Positions 16,151 to 25,313 are shown, numbered from the stretch's first letter. The stretch is DNA of 64,000 bases from JAWVFM01 sp038237625 (GCA_038237625.1 JBBRYM010000011.1:1-64000), one strand, 5' to 3'. Translations and numbers: made by a program. Notes: a model not told the origin generated them from the sequence alone.

Positions 16151-16590
16151 CAGCGCAGGACTCTGAGACCTTCGTGCTTGCGGCGCTCGCGGCTGCGCCG
16201 GGCGAGAACCAAAGCGATGACTAGCGCCAGGCCCGCCAGCGAGACCGGTGCGACCACGAGCGCCAGGCCCGCGACCACGAAGCCGGCGAAGGTGACGTAG
16301 CCCGCAAGCGTGATCGCGCCTGCGCCCTGCCTTCGCGACGCGCCGGCTACGACCGACGCCGCGAGGGCGAAGGCCAAGGCAGCGCAGATCGGCCCGGCGA
16401 TCAACCCCGGCCAAAGCGGGTGGCCCGACGAGTGGAGCGCGTTCGCAAACAAGGCGGCGGCGCCCCCGGCCGCGAGGACAGCTAGCACCCGTCGCGCCGA
16501 TTCCTGCGCGCCGGCCAGAGCGCCGCCCACGAATCCCGCGCCGAGCGCGAGCCCAACGCCTTCGCAGGCCGAGATGAAGGTGGAATCCAT
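16150..16590 (-). CDS. Small integral membrane protein, function unknown
   Basis: 146 residues, four or five predicted membrane helices rich in Ala, Gly and Val, ending in a basic tail (RRSRERRKHEGLRVLR). Starts MDSTFISACEGVGLALGAG. I do not recognise the family with certainty; DUF4126-type proteins look similar. It is translationally coupled (ATGA) to the phosphodiesterase downstream and is the first gene of this four-gene set. Confidence 0.6.
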   Translation of the reverse strand: MDSTFISACEGVGLALGAGFVGGALAGAQESARRVLAVLAAGGAAALFANALHSSGHPLWPGLIAGPICAALAFALAASVVAGASRRQGAGAITLAGYVTFAGFVVAGLALVVAPVSLAGLALVIALVLARRSRERRKHEGLRVLR

Positions 16591-16630
16591 CCGGCGCAGG
16601 CTACCGAGCCGGTTCTGGACGGCTTTCGCC

Positions 16631-18868
16631 CTAGTCGACGTGGACGGTGCGGGCGCAGCCGGCCAGGCGGATCGCCAGGGGGCCGTCGCTCTGCGCCTTG
16701 ACCTTTGCGTCGCAGTCGAGGTGAGCCCGGGTGAGGCTCACGGTCGCGCTGCGCAGGTTGGTCGCGGCGATGTGCAGCACGTCGCGCTTCGGCGCCTTCG
16801 GCGCCTTGCCCCAGTCGCGGGACTGCTCCGCATAGGTCAGCGGGCCTACGTTGCCGCCGGTCAGGACCCCGGAGGTATGCGACGTCGGGTGGGGAGGCGG
16901 ATCTCCAACTCCGAAGCCTTCCGAGCGGGCGTCGATCTTCCCGAGCGGGGCGGCGCCGCTCGCGTCGCGGAGCTTCAGGTGCGACAGCCAGTAGGCGTGG
17001 TCGGCGACCGTGCCGTCCATTTTGAAGTCCATCGTCGGATTGACCACGTAGGTCACGTGGGACGGGTTGCGATCAACGCGTGCGGAGCCCAGGAACTTGG
17101 CCGCGGGGGCGTACTCGTCGTTGGCGGCGAGGAGGAGGTGGTCGACCGGCGGCGCGAAGACATCGAACTGATAGCGGTAGCCGAGGTCGTCGAACGTCTG
17201 CGCCTGCGCCTTGGGTCCCGGCAAGGGAACCAGCTCGTCGAGGGCGCCATCCCAGATCTTGAAGGGAACGTTCCGCACCGAAGCCAGCATCCGGTTGGTA
17301 TTCGATGCGGCCCCACCCGGGACTGGATCCGCCGGAGGTATCCAGATCCCGTCTGCCGGCGGGCCGACCGTGGGTTGTGCCCGCGCGAAGAGGTCTGGGT
17401 ACTGCGTGGCGAACTTGTAGGTCGCGTAACCACCCATCGAGTAGCCGGCGATGGCGGTGTAACCCGGGTCCAACCGGTAGTGGCGCGCGGCATCGGCCCA
17501 CATCTCGAACGTGTCCGCGCCCGCCTGTCCGTAGTACCAGCCGTCCGGGCCCCGGCCCTCGGCCGTAATGACGACCGACCCCGAGCCGCGTTCACCGAAC
17601 TCCGACTGGTTGCGCGAGTTTGCGAACTGGTTGTAGTTGGCGCCAAGCGAATGCAGGAGCAACGTCAATCCGTACCCGCGGGCCGGTGGTGGGCCGTGGG
17701 GGACATAGATCGCGTATGGCTGAAGGCGTCCCCGAAGCTCGCCCTTGCACTCGGTCGGCCCGCCACAGTTCGTCGAGTAGTCGGTCCCCTGCTCGGTTTC
17801 GAAATGGCTCGCGAGGATGCGGTCCATCGGGCCACTTCGCGGGACGCCCCATGGCTTGCCCCGGCCGAGGTCGCGGACGTCGTGGGCAAGCTTGCCGAAG
17901 TTCACGTTGGCGTGGAAGGGACTGATATCGCCGCTCGCAAGAGCCGCCGCCTGAGCCTTGTCGCGCCACCAGGCCGGGTTGATGACTGCGCCCACGCCCC
18001 CGGCGTCGGTGAGGTCGGGCCAGGGCTCGGCGTAGCGGAAGGCGACGTTGAAGAAGGCTGATGGGCCGGAGAGGCCGGAGGCGCCGCCCGGAGTCGTCGC
18101 GTCGGCGGAGTCGCCGGGGATCAGGTAGGAGTTGGCGGACTCGTCCCACAGGCCCACGCCTGCCGCCAGCCGAACCCGCCGCTTGCCCGGGTTCCACGCC
18201 GAATGCGGGACCGTCACCTGAATCTGGCGACGGCGAGCGGAGATCGCGACCTCTGGCGCGGGCTTGACCCGCTTGCCCGAGGCGGCGCTTTCGAGGATCG
18301 CCTTCTTGCCGTGGACCGTGAGGAAGAGCTTCGCCGGGGCGCTCGTGTTGGCGCCGAACGGCATCGCAAGTGGCGAGGCGGAGCCGCCGATCGCGATGGT
18401 CGTTGCCACCAGGGAGGGATCCTTCAGCGTATTGAGGGTTATGCGGAAGGCCGTCGCCTTGGCAAGGGGCTTGGCTCGCAGCTCCACAAGGTCGGCCGCG
18501 TTCCCCGCGTAGGCCGGATCGGTCGGGTAGGTGTAGGTGCCGTTCGGGGGCGAGAAGCTATCGCCGCTCGATCGCGGGTCGCCTGAGTCCCGGCGCGTCC
18601 CCCGGGCGCCGTGGTCGTCGTAGAGGTAGTCCTGATAGAGGAACTCGCCATGGCGGTAGGCGCTCGTGCCGGAGACGAGCGTCGGCTTCGCCTGCCACAC
18701 GCCGCCGTTCGCGAGCTGGGGGGAGCTCGCGGGCTTTCGGTAGAGGATGTCGGGGCCGGGGCGCGGGCCGGGGCCGGGGTAGAGAGAGGACGCCGCCGAG
18801 GCGCCGGCCGGCAGCCCCAGGGCCGCGACAGAGATCAGCGCCAGAAGCCTCGTTCGTACCCATCCCAG
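16631..18868 (-). CDS. Secreted serine hydrolase, S9 prolyl-oligopeptidase/esterase-like
   Basis: About 745 residues as drawn. A signal peptide (RTRLLALISVAALGLPAGAS-A) reads in frame upstream of the first canonical start (GTG 18700). The N-terminal half is beta-rich. The C-terminal half is an alpha/beta hydrolase with the nucleophile in AGYSMGGYATY (near residue 477), an acid in DGALDELVP and a His in PVDHLLL. No ATG, GTG or TTG precedes the signal peptide in frame. Either a CTG at 18868 (after GAAGGTAAG) starts translation, or the ATG at 18863, with well-placed GAAGGT, is used and a 1-nt indel follows. Substrate unknown. Confidence 0.72.
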   Translation of the reverse strand: MGWVRTRLLALISVAALGLPAGASAASSLYPGPGPRPGPDILYRKPASSPQLANGGVWQAKPTLVSGTSAYRHGEFLYQDYLYDDHGARGTRRDSGDPRSSGDSFSPPNGTYTYPTDPAYAGNAADLVELRAKPLAKATAFRITLNTLKDPSLVATTIAIGGSASPLAMPFGANTSAPAKLFLTVHGKKAILESAASGKRVKPAPEVAISARRRQIQVTVPHSAWNPGKRRVRLAAGVGLWDESANSYLIPGDSADATTPGGASGLSGPSAFFNVAFRYAEPWPDLTDAGGVGAVINPAWWRDKAQAAALASGDISPFHANVNFGKLAHDVRDLGRGKPWGVPRSGPMDRILASHFETEQGTDYSTNCGGPTECKGELRGRLQPYAIYVPHGPPPARGYGLTLLLHSLGANYNQFANSRNQSEFGERGSGSVVITAEGRGPDGWYYGQAGADTFEMWADAARHYRLDPGYTAIAGYSMGGYATYKFATQYPDLFARAQPTVGPPADGIWIPPADPVPGGAASNTNRMLASVRNVPFKIWDGALDELVPLPGPKAQAQTFDDLGYRYQFDVFAPPVDHLLLAANDEYAPAAKFLGSARVDRNPSHVTYVVNPTMDFKMDGTVADHAYWLSHLKLRDASGAAPLGKIDARSEGFGVGDPPPHPTSHTSGVLTGGNVGPLTYAEQSRDWGKAPKAPKRDVLHIAATNLRSATVSLTRAHLDCDAKVKAQSDGPLAIRLAGCARTVHVD

Positions 18869-18934
18869 CTTACCTTCGGCCTTCCACGGGCACGCCGGGT
18901 ACGACGTGAACGGCCTTCCGCCACACTAGGCGCG

Positions 18935-20326
18935 ATGGCCGAGCCCAACGACAGGAGCGCGCCCCGCGACGACGCAGCTCGCCCGACGCAGCGGCGCGCG
19001 CACACCTCCGCGCGCGATCTCGAGCGCTACGCCGGCCTCTTCGCCGAGCGCACCCAGGTCATGCGCTCCTCGGCGATGCGCGACCTGATGGCGATCACCG
19101 CCCGGCCCGAGGTGATCTCGCTCGCCGGCGGACTACCCGACACCTCGACGTTTCCGCCGGAGGCCTTCGCGGCCCAGATGACCCGGATCGCCCAGGAATC
19201 CTCGGCCGCGGCCCTTCAGTACGGGCCGACCGAGGGCTTCGAGCGCACCAAGGACTGCATCGCGCAGGTGATGGCCGTGGAGGGCATGCACCCCGAGATC
19301 GAGGACATCCTGGTCACGACAGGGGGGCAGCAGGCGATCGACCTGATCGCGAAGACCCTCATCGACCCGGGTGACGCGGTGATCTGCGAGGGCCCGACCT
19401 ATCCGGGCGCCGTCCCTGTCTTCTGCAGCTATCAGGCGCAGGTGATCCAGGTGGGGATGGATGAAGACGGCATGCGGATCGACGAGGTCGCGGCTGCGAT
19501 CGACACCCTCGAGTCCGAGGGCCGGCGGCCAAAGTGCATCTACTCCGTCCCGACCTTCCAGAACCCCACCGGCGTGACCCTGTCGGCCGAGCGGCGCCGG
19601 GCGCTGGTGGAGTTCGCCCGCGAGCGCGAAGTGCTCGTGGTCGAGGACAACCCGTACGGGATGCTGCGCTACGAGGGCGAGGCGCAGGATCCGCTCTACA
19701 AGCTCGACGGCGGCGACTACGTGGTCTATCTGGGGACCTTCTCGAAGATCCTGTCGCCTGGGATCCGCGTCGGCTGGATCCTCGCGCCGCCGCCGGTGAT
19801 GGAGAAGATCGTCTTGGGCAAGCAGGCCACCGATCTCTGCACCTCGACCCTCACCCAGTACTTCGTCGCCGAGTTCTTCGCCGCAGGGCGCTGGCGCGAG
19901 TACGTCGAGAGCCTGATCGGCCTCTACCGCTCGCGGCGTGATGCGATGCTGGAGTCCCTGGAGCGGCATTTTCCGACCGGGGCGACGTGGACCCGGCCGG
20001 AGGGCGGCCTCTTTGTCTGGGCAACCCTCCCGGACTACATCGACACCTCCGACCTACTGGCCCGCGCGCTTCGCGAGAACGTCGCGTTCGTGCCGGGGGC
20101 CGCCGCCTTCGTCGACGGCAGCGGGGCGAGCTCGATGCGCCTCAATTTCTCCGGCTCCAACGAGGAGGAGATCCGCGAGGGGATTCGCCGGATCGGCCGG
20201 GTGGTAGCCGAGCAGGTGAGCCTGTACGGCACGTTCACCGGACACCGGGCGGTGTCCGCAAGCGAGCCGGAGGCGGAGGCTCCAGGAGGCGGCGACGTGA
20301 TCCCGTTTCGCAAGGGGGACGCGTGA
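18935..20326 (+). CDS. PLP-dependent aminotransferase (class I, 2-aminoadipate aminotransferase-like)
   Basis: 463 residues. After a 40-residue charged leader, the fold-type I core shows ISLAGGLPDTSTFPPEAF, LQYGPTEGFERTKDCI, ILVTTGGQQAIDLIAKT, PTFQNPTGVTLS, VVEDNPYGMLRYEG, and the PLP-lysine in LGTFSKILSPGIRVGWI. These features match LysN/AadR-type or MocR-derived aminotransferases with broad aromatic/alpha-aminoadipate activity. No winged-helix domain is present, so it is an enzyme rather than a MocR regulator. The stop overlaps the GTG of the downstream D-Ala-D-Ala ligase (GTGA); the same transcript suggests an amino-acid supply role for the cell wall, which is inference. Confidence 0.88.
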   Translation: MAEPNDRSAPRDDAARPTQRRAHTSARDLERYAGLFAERTQVMRSSAMRDLMAITARPEVISLAGGLPDTSTFPPEAFAAQMTRIAQESSAAALQYGPTEGFERTKDCIAQVMAVEGMHPEIEDILVTTGGQQAIDLIAKTLIDPGDAVICEGPTYPGAVPVFCSYQAQVIQVGMDEDGMRIDEVAAAIDTLESEGRRPKCIYSVPTFQNPTGVTLSAERRRALVEFAREREVLVVEDNPYGMLRYEGEAQDPLYKLDGGDYVVYLGTFSKILSPGIRVGWILAPPPVMEKIVLGKQATDLCTSTLTQYFVAEFFAAGRWREYVESLIGLYRSRRDAMLESLERHFPTGATWTRPEGGLFVWATLPDYIDTSDLLARALRENVAFVPGAAAFVDGSGASSMRLNFSGSNEEEIREGIRRIGRVVAEQVSLYGTFTGHRAVSASEPEAEAPGGGDVIPFRKGDA

Positions 20327-21267
20327 AGGTTGCCGTTCTCAAGGGAGGCCGCTCGCTCGAGCGCCAGGTCTCGCTTCGCTCCGGGGCGCGGGTGGAGGAT
20401 GCCCTCGCGCGGCTGGGACATGAGGTCGTCTCGATCGACGCCGGGGCGGAGTTGGTCCGCACCCTTAAGACGGAGGGTCCGGACGCCGCTTTCGTCGCTC
20501 TTCATGGCGCCGACGGCGAGGACGGGACGGTCCAGGAGCTGCTCGAGATCCTCGCCATCCCGTACACGGGGCCCGGGGTGGCGGCCTGCCGGCGCTCGAT
20601 GGACAAGCCCGCCGCCAAGCAGGACCTTCGCGAGGCCGGTGTGCCGACTCCAGACTGGGTGGCGTTCAGCGCGACGGCTTTCAGCGACCTCGGCGCTGCC
20701 GACACCCTCGAGGAGATCGAGGCTGCGTTGGGCTTCCCCTTGGTCGTCAAGCCCGGGCGGGGTGGCTCGGCCCTGGGAGTTCGCTTTGCGGCCGCGCGCG
20801 AGGACGTCCCGGCGGCGATGCTGGCAGCGCTCAGCTACGACGACCACGTGATGCTGGAACGCCACGTCGACGGGCGCGAGCTCTCGGTCGCGATGCTCGA
20901 CGGGCACGCTCTGCCGACGGTGGAGATCACTCCCACCGACGAGGATCGATACAGCTACGAAGCGCGCTACGAGATCGGCCGCACGGAGTTCACCTGTCCC
21001 GCGCGCTTGCAGCCTGGCGAGGATGCCGCGGTCGCCGACGTCGCGTCGCGCACCTGGGAAGCCCTCCGCTGTGAGGGATTTGCGCGGGTCGACCTGATCC
21101 TGGGGCCGGGTGGGCCGCAGGTCCTGGAGGTGAACTCCATCCCCGGGCTAACCGACACGTCGCTCTTCCCCATGGCGGCCGAGGCCGCCGGCATCGAGTT
21201 CGAGGAGTTGGTCGGCCGGACCCTCGAGCTCGCTCACGCCCACCGCGGGACGCTGGCGGCGCGCTAG
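20323..21267 (+). CDS. ddl: D-alanine-D-alanine ligase family protein (copy 1)
   Basis: 314-residue ATP-grasp ligase. VKVAVLKGGRSLERQVSLRS at the start matches the Ddl N-terminal motif; HGADGEDGTVQELLEILAIPYTG is the substrate-binding region. PLVVKPGRGGSALGVR is the ATP-binding lysine loop, and FARVDLILGPGGPQVLEVNSIPGLTDTSLFP carries the Mg2+ ligands and final D-Ala site. GTG start overlapping the aminotransferase stop. A second, somewhat different ligase lies at 55555-56523. Which copy makes bulk D-Ala-D-Ala is not decidable from sequence. Confidence 0.88.
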   Translation: MKVAVLKGGRSLERQVSLRSGARVEDALARLGHEVVSIDAGAELVRTLKTEGPDAAFVALHGADGEDGTVQELLEILAIPYTGPGVAACRRSMDKPAAKQDLREAGVPTPDWVAFSATAFSDLGAADTLEEIEAALGFPLVVKPGRGGSALGVRFAAAREDVPAAMLAALSYDDHVMLERHVDGRELSVAMLDGHALPTVEITPTDEDRYSYEARYEIGRTEFTCPARLQPGEDAAVADVASRTWEALRCEGFARVDLILGPGGPQVLEVNSIPGLTDTSLFPMAAEAAGIEFEELVGRTLELAHAHRGTLAAR

Positions 21268-21320
21268 GCAGACGCCGTGCTAGCGGAAGGCGGCCGGAGC
21301 GCCGCTCGAGGCTCTTTGCC

Positions 21321-22844
21321 CTATACCTGGCTGGCCTGGCGAAGCCGGCGCGGCACCGCAAGCCCCGTGGCCTCCAACCGCCCGCGAAGGATCTCGCGAT
21401 CTCTGCTCTCCCATTCCTCGGCTTCGCGCTCGCCCGCCCGGTCGACAGTGGTTGCCGAGGCGACCACGATCCAATCGCGCTGCTTCGCGACCTCGCACAG
21501 TCGCGATGCCTCGTTGACGGGGTCGCCGATGACCGTGTACTCGAAGCGGTCCTCCGAACCGACGTTTCCGGCGACGGCCCGGCCCGCGGAGACGCCGATG
21601 CCGTAGCCCACCTCGGCGAGCTCGCGGTCAAGGCGCGCCGCGAGCGTGCGTGCCGCGCACAGCGCCTGGCCGGCTGGATCGTCGCTTGGCGCGGGAGCAC
21701 CAAAGACACATAACGCTCCGTCACCCTCGAACTTGTTCACGAAGCCGCTGTTTTGCTCGACCACCTCGATGACGACGTGGAAGAACCGGTTGAGCAAGCG
21801 CACCACGTCCGTCGGCGGCATCGCGAGCGCGACCGCCGTCGAGCCGGTGATGTCGATGAAGAGCGCTCCGATCTCCCGCTCCTCGCCGCCGAGACGCGTG
21901 CCGCCGGCCAGGGCCGCCGCTGCGACGTCCCTGCCGACATGGCGGCCGAACAGGTCGCGGATGCGCTCCCGCTCGCGAAGGCCCTCGGCCATCCGGTTGA
22001 AAGCAGCCTGCAGAACGCCCACCTCGCTGGCGTCGTCGATCGTCACCTGCGCGTCGAGCTCGCCGGCAGCAAGCCTGGCAACCGCATCCTGCACAGCGGT
22101 GATGGGGTCGGAGATCGCTTTGGCGGTGACGATTGTGGCCAGCAGGCCGGTGAGCATCGATACAGAACCCAAAAAGACGCAGGCGGCGCCGACGTATTCG
22201 GGCTGAACTCCCGTCTTCGTGACGCCTACGACGCCTACCGTCAAGACCCCGAGGACCGGGACCCCCGTCCCGAGGCTCCAGGCGAAGAGCAGGCGGTTAC
22301 GGATGCCGAGTGCGGCGGAGCGCTCGGGCTGGCGAGCCGCAAGCGCAATGGCGGTGAGGGGGCGGACGATGCGTTCGGTCAGCAGGTAGATCAGGGCGGT
22401 GGTGGTCTCGCCCCCGAGCCAGATCGCCGCGACGACGACGCCGGCGAACCCGGCGCCGTGGTGGAGGTTGAGGGCCCCGAACGCCAGGGCGCCCAGGATC
22501 CAAGCCGTCGCGTTGACGATGGCCATCCACACCGGGAACCCGAGCGCCCGGCGGTGCTCGGCCACGGAGGGCTCGCGATTCTCATCGATCCAGTCGAATG
22601 CGCGCCGGCAACCACGCGCGAGTATGGGCGTCAGGATCAATCCGCCGAGGATCACTACCGCCACGAGGAACGGGAGGTTCTCGCGCCCGATCGACTCCTG
22701 CTGAGCCGGGTCGAAGAACACCGGGATCAGGAATCCGATGGAGATGAAGACGATCGCAGCCCCGATCGAGCCGGCCGCCCATCCGAGCAGGAGCAGGCGC
22801 CGGCCGGCCGCGTCGAGCATCCGGCGGGTCTCCGCCGCGGTCAT
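21321..22844 (-). CDS. Membrane-bound class III adenylate/guanylate cyclase with HAMP domain
   Basis: 507 residues. Six membrane helices (about residues 15-270) are followed by a HAMP linker (ISDPITAVQDAVARLAAGELD...FNRMAEGLRERERIRDLFGRHVG). The cyclase domain (about 345-490) has GALFIDITGSTAVA (first metal Asp), NKFEGDGALCVFGAP (Lys and second metal Asp) and VIGDPVNEASRLCEVAKQ (Asp typical for adenine, plus Asn/Arg transition-state residues). All catalytic residues are present, so adenylate cyclase activity is likely. The ATG overlaps the stop of the P450 gene (ATGA). Architecture matches mycobacterial Rv1318c-type cyclases. Confidence 0.9.
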   Translation of the reverse strand: MTAAETRRMLDAAGRRLLLLGWAAGSIGAAIVFISIGFLIPVFFDPAQQESIGRENLPFLVAVVILGGLILTPILARGCRRAFDWIDENREPSVAEHRRALGFPVWMAIVNATAWILGALAFGALNLHHGAGFAGVVVAAIWLGGETTTALIYLLTERIVRPLTAIALAARQPERSAALGIRNRLLFAWSLGTGVPVLGVLTVGVVGVTKTGVQPEYVGAACVFLGSVSMLTGLLATIVTAKAISDPITAVQDAVARLAAGELDAQVTIDDASEVGVLQAAFNRMAEGLRERERIRDLFGRHVGRDVAAAALAGGTRLGGEEREIGALFIDITGSTAVALAMPPTDVVRLLNRFFHVVIEVVEQNSGFVNKFEGDGALCVFGAPAPSDDPAGQALCAARTLAARLDRELAEVGYGIGVSAGRAVAGNVGSEDRFEYTVIGDPVNEASRLCEVAKQRDWIVVASATTVDRAGEREAEEWESRDREILRGRLEATGLAVPRRLRQASQV

Positions 22845-24208
22845 GCCGGCGCGGGGGCCTTCGCGTCGACGCGCGGAGTGAGACGGACGCTTGACCCACC
22901 GCCCGGGCGGATCGTGATGTTGCGCCGGCGTGGCGGCTCGTGGGCCGCCCCGTTCGAGCCGAGCTCGAAGGCCCGCAGTGCGCTCGCGAGGACGACCTTG
23001 ATCTCGAGCATCGCGAAGCTCGCTCCCAAGCAGCGGCGTCGGCCTCCGCCGAACGGAATCCACGTGTAGGTGCCCGGGGGCGAGTCGAGGAAGCGCTCGG
23101 GGCGGAAGGCGTACGGGTCGGGGTAGATGTCTGGGTCGTGATGCACCAGGTAGGAGCTCGCAACGAGGCTGGCGCCGGGCTGGTAGGACCAGCCCCCGAC
23201 CTCGATCGGCTTCTTGACGGCGCGCGGCGCCGTGTTCGGGAGCACCGGCCGGCGACGAAGCGTCTCCTGGATCGTGGCCGTCAGGTAGTCGCCGTCGTCC
23301 TCGGAGGAGACCTCTTCGGTCAGCCGCGATCGCACCGCGGGCTCTCGCGCCAGTCGCTCAAATGCCCACGCGAGTGTGGTGGCAGTGGTTTCGTGGCCTG
23401 CGACGAGCAGGGTCATGAGCTCGTCGCGAATCTCCTCCGGCGACATCGGCGCACCGTTTTCATGCCGTGCCTCGAGGAGCATCGAGAGCACGTCGTCGCG
23501 GCCCTCGCTCGCCTCCCGCCGCTCGTCGATGAGCGCGAACACCCGACGGTCGACTTCGGCGCGCACGTCAAGAAAGCCCTTGAGCGGCCCGGCCCGGTTC
23601 AGCATCCGGAACACCCAGTCCTGGCCCTCCTGCGTCCGGGTGTCCTCTCCGGCAGGGCCCGGGATCAGGGTGAGCGGGCTGTCGCCGTACTTGAGCAGCC
23701 GCCCGAGAGCCGCCCGGGTGGAGTCGAGGCGCGGGCCGTCGTCGAAGCCGAAGACGGCGCGCAGGATGATCTCGAGGGTCAGCGCCTGAAAGAGGGGATG
23801 AAGGGTCGGAGCGGGCGGCCACCCCGCGATCTCGCGCTCGGTGACCTCCTGGACCAGGGCCCGCAGCCGCTCCATCTTCTCGCCGTGGAACGCGGGCAGC
23901 ATCAGCTTGCGCTGGGTCATATGCGCGTCACCATCGAGAAGGATCACGGAGCGCGCGCCGACTATGGGCTCCAGAACGCGTGCCCCCTCCCCTGGCCACA
24001 GCACGTCCGGCGGCGCCGTGTAGATCTCCTTGATATGCGCCGGATCGGCGTGCATCACGAACGGCTCGGTGAACGGAAACCGGATCGTGAACCGGTTGCC
24101 GTACTTGGCGCGGCATTGCTCGAGGTAGGCGAGCGGCCGCGTCCACTGCCCAAGCCCCTGGAACAGGGCCGGGTACGAGGGGCCGGGGGGGAGATCGCTG
24201 CGGCTCAC
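22841..24208 (-). CDS. Cytochrome P450
   Basis: 455 residues. Starts near SRSDLPPGPSYPALFQGLGQ. I-helix AGHETTATTLAW with the acid/Thr pair, ExxR in QETLRRRPVLPNTAPR, PERF motif FRPERFLDSPPGTYTWIPFG, and the haem-thiolate loop FGGGRRRCLGASFAMLEIK. Typical of bacterial soluble P450s (CYP110/CYP135-like in appearance). Start chosen at GTG 24208; GTG 24262 would add 18 residues. Partners (ferredoxin, reductase) are not adjacent. Translation is coupled to a membrane adenylate cyclase, an unusual pairing. Confidence 0.92.
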   Translation of the reverse strand: MSRSDLPPGPSYPALFQGLGQWTRPLAYLEQCRAKYGNRFTIRFPFTEPFVMHADPAHIKEIYTAPPDVLWPGEGARVLEPIVGARSVILLDGDAHMTQRKLMLPAFHGEKMERLRALVQEVTEREIAGWPPAPTLHPLFQALTLEIILRAVFGFDDGPRLDSTRAALGRLLKYGDSPLTLIPGPAGEDTRTQEGQDWVFRMLNRAGPLKGFLDVRAEVDRRVFALIDERREASEGRDDVLSMLLEARHENGAPMSPEEIRDELMTLLVAGHETTATTLAWAFERLAREPAVRSRLTEEVSSEDDGDYLTATIQETLRRRPVLPNTAPRAVKKPIEVGGWSYQPGASLVASSYLVHHDPDIYPDPYAFRPERFLDSPPGTYTWIPFGGGRRRCLGASFAMLEIKVVLASALRAFELGSNGAAHEPPRRRNITIRPGGGSSVRLTPRVDAKAPAPA

Positions 24209-24279
24209 GCTCTCAGACCGAGGTTCCCCCGGCAGGGCGATCGCATATGTGACATTGCGCACACAGGCGCGGCGGCGGC

Positions 24280-24768
24280 CTACTCGTCGGCCGCGAAGTC
24301 CTCCGGCGTGACCTGATCGAGGAAGTCCTTGAACTTCTCGACGACCTCCTCGGTGTCCTCGACCTCGTGCTCGAACTCGATCGACGACTCCTCGATCACG
24401 TCCTCGGCGGCGAAGATCGGCGCCTGGGTGCGGACGGCGAGTGCGATCGCGTCGGACGGGCGGGAGTCGATCTCGAGCGTTCCGCCGTTCACGGAGATGG
24501 TGATCGACGCGTAGAAGGTGTTGTCCCGAAGCTCGGTCACCGAAACGCGCTCGCACTTGGCATCGAACTGCTCGAGCATGTCCGAGAGCAGGTCGTGCGT
24601 CATCGGCCTGGGAGTCGAGGCGCCCTGCAGCTTCATCAGGATGGCGGCGGCCTCGGGGTGGCCGATCCAAATCGGGAGAAACCGATTCCCGTCCACCGTC
24701 TTCAGCAAGACGATCGGCTGCTTGCCGACCATGTCGAAACTGACGCCGTAGATCTGCATCTGCTGCAC
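24280..24768 (-). CDS. Bifunctional nuclease family protein (DUF151/BFN)
   Basis: 162 residues with the BFN pattern: FDMVGKQPIVLLKTVDGNRFLPIWIGHPEAAAI, RPMTHDLLSDMLEQF and LEIDSRPSDAIALAVRTQAPIFAAEDV, followed by an acidic tail. GTG at 24768 has GGGAG six bases upstream; the ATG at 24759 would remove three residues. The family is linked to nuclease activity in plants and Mycobacterium; its bacterial role is not settled. A -10-like TATCAT (24801 to 24796 on the minus strand) lies upstream. Confidence 0.88.
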   Translation of the reverse strand: MQQMQIYGVSFDMVGKQPIVLLKTVDGNRFLPIWIGHPEAAAILMKLQGASTPRPMTHDLLSDMLEQFDAKCERVSVTELRDNTFYASITISVNGGTLEIDSRPSDAIALAVRTQAPIFAAEDVIEESSIEFEHEVEDTEEVVEKFKDFLDQVTPEDFAADE

Positions 24769-24795
24769 GAGAATCTCCCGGGCCGGGGCCCGCCA

Positions 24796-24801
24796 GTGAT
24801 G
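24796..24801 (-). promoter_or_regulatory. Putative -10 element for the DUF151 gene
   Basis: Reads TATCAT on the minus strand, 27 nt upstream of the GTG at 24768. No clear -35 hexamer is seen at the expected distance. Confidence 0.35.
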
Positions 24802-24853
24802 ATACCTGCGCCCTTCAGGCCTCCCCGCTGCGGGGGTGCGAGAATTCCTGACC

Positions 24854-25291
24854 GTGTCAGGCGCACGCCGGCAGACCTTCATCGCGGCCCCTCGAACGGT
24901 GGTGTGGGAGCTCATCGCCGACGTCGAGCGCCACCCCGAGTGGTGGCCGGGCGTGATCGAGGTCGAGTGCGACCAGATCGCCGAGGGCTGCCAGTACCGC
25001 GAGGTCATCAAGGTTCCCTTCGGCAAGGGTGAGCGCCAGTTCGAGATCGAGGATTTCGACGACCCGGCTTGCTTCCACATCCGCTGCGTCAAGACGGGCG
25101 GGTTCGTCCAGATGGACCTGACCGACGCTCAGGGCGGCACCTTCGTCGACGGCCGCGCTGGCATGGACGCCAAGGCCCTCGGATTCAAGGTGTTCGACAG
25201 GGTGATGGGAACGAGCTACTTCAACCGCTGGCTCGAGCAGTCCCTCGACGCGATCGAGAAGGTTGCCACTGAGCGGGCGGGCGCGCAATGA
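24854..25291 (+). CDS. SRPBCC/polyketide cyclase-like protein
   Basis: 145 residues. RRQTFIAAPRTVVWELIADVERHPEWWPGV is the usual beginning of the START/Bet v1-like (SRPBCC) fold. The remainder alternates beta strands and ends in a long helix (SLDAIEKVATERA). Such proteins bind hydrophobic ligands; no specific ligand can be inferred. Starts at GTG 24854 or GTG 24836. Divergent from the DUF151 gene. The tRNA-Ile gene begins 22 nt after the stop. Confidence 0.8.
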   Translation: MSGARRQTFIAAPRTVVWELIADVERHPEWWPGVIEVECDQIAEGCQYREVIKVPFGKGERQFEIEDFDDPACFHIRCVKTGGFVQMDLTDAQGGTFVDGRAGMDAKALGFKVFDRVMGTSYFNRWLEQSLDAIEKVATERAGAQ

Positions 25292-25297
25292 GCAATC

Positions 25298-25303
25298 TAG
25301 AAT
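25298..25303 (+). promoter_or_regulatory. -10 element of tRNA-Ile
   Basis: TAGAAT, 10 nt before the mature tRNA 5' end. A matching -35 is not obvious. Confidence 0.5.
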
Positions 25304-25313
25304 CGGCCCGCGC

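Noticed and set aside
21268..21320. Terminator between ddl copy 1 and the cyclase gene
   Set aside because: A GC-rich hairpin can be drawn, but it needs an asymmetric bulge and has no T-tract; support too weak to list.
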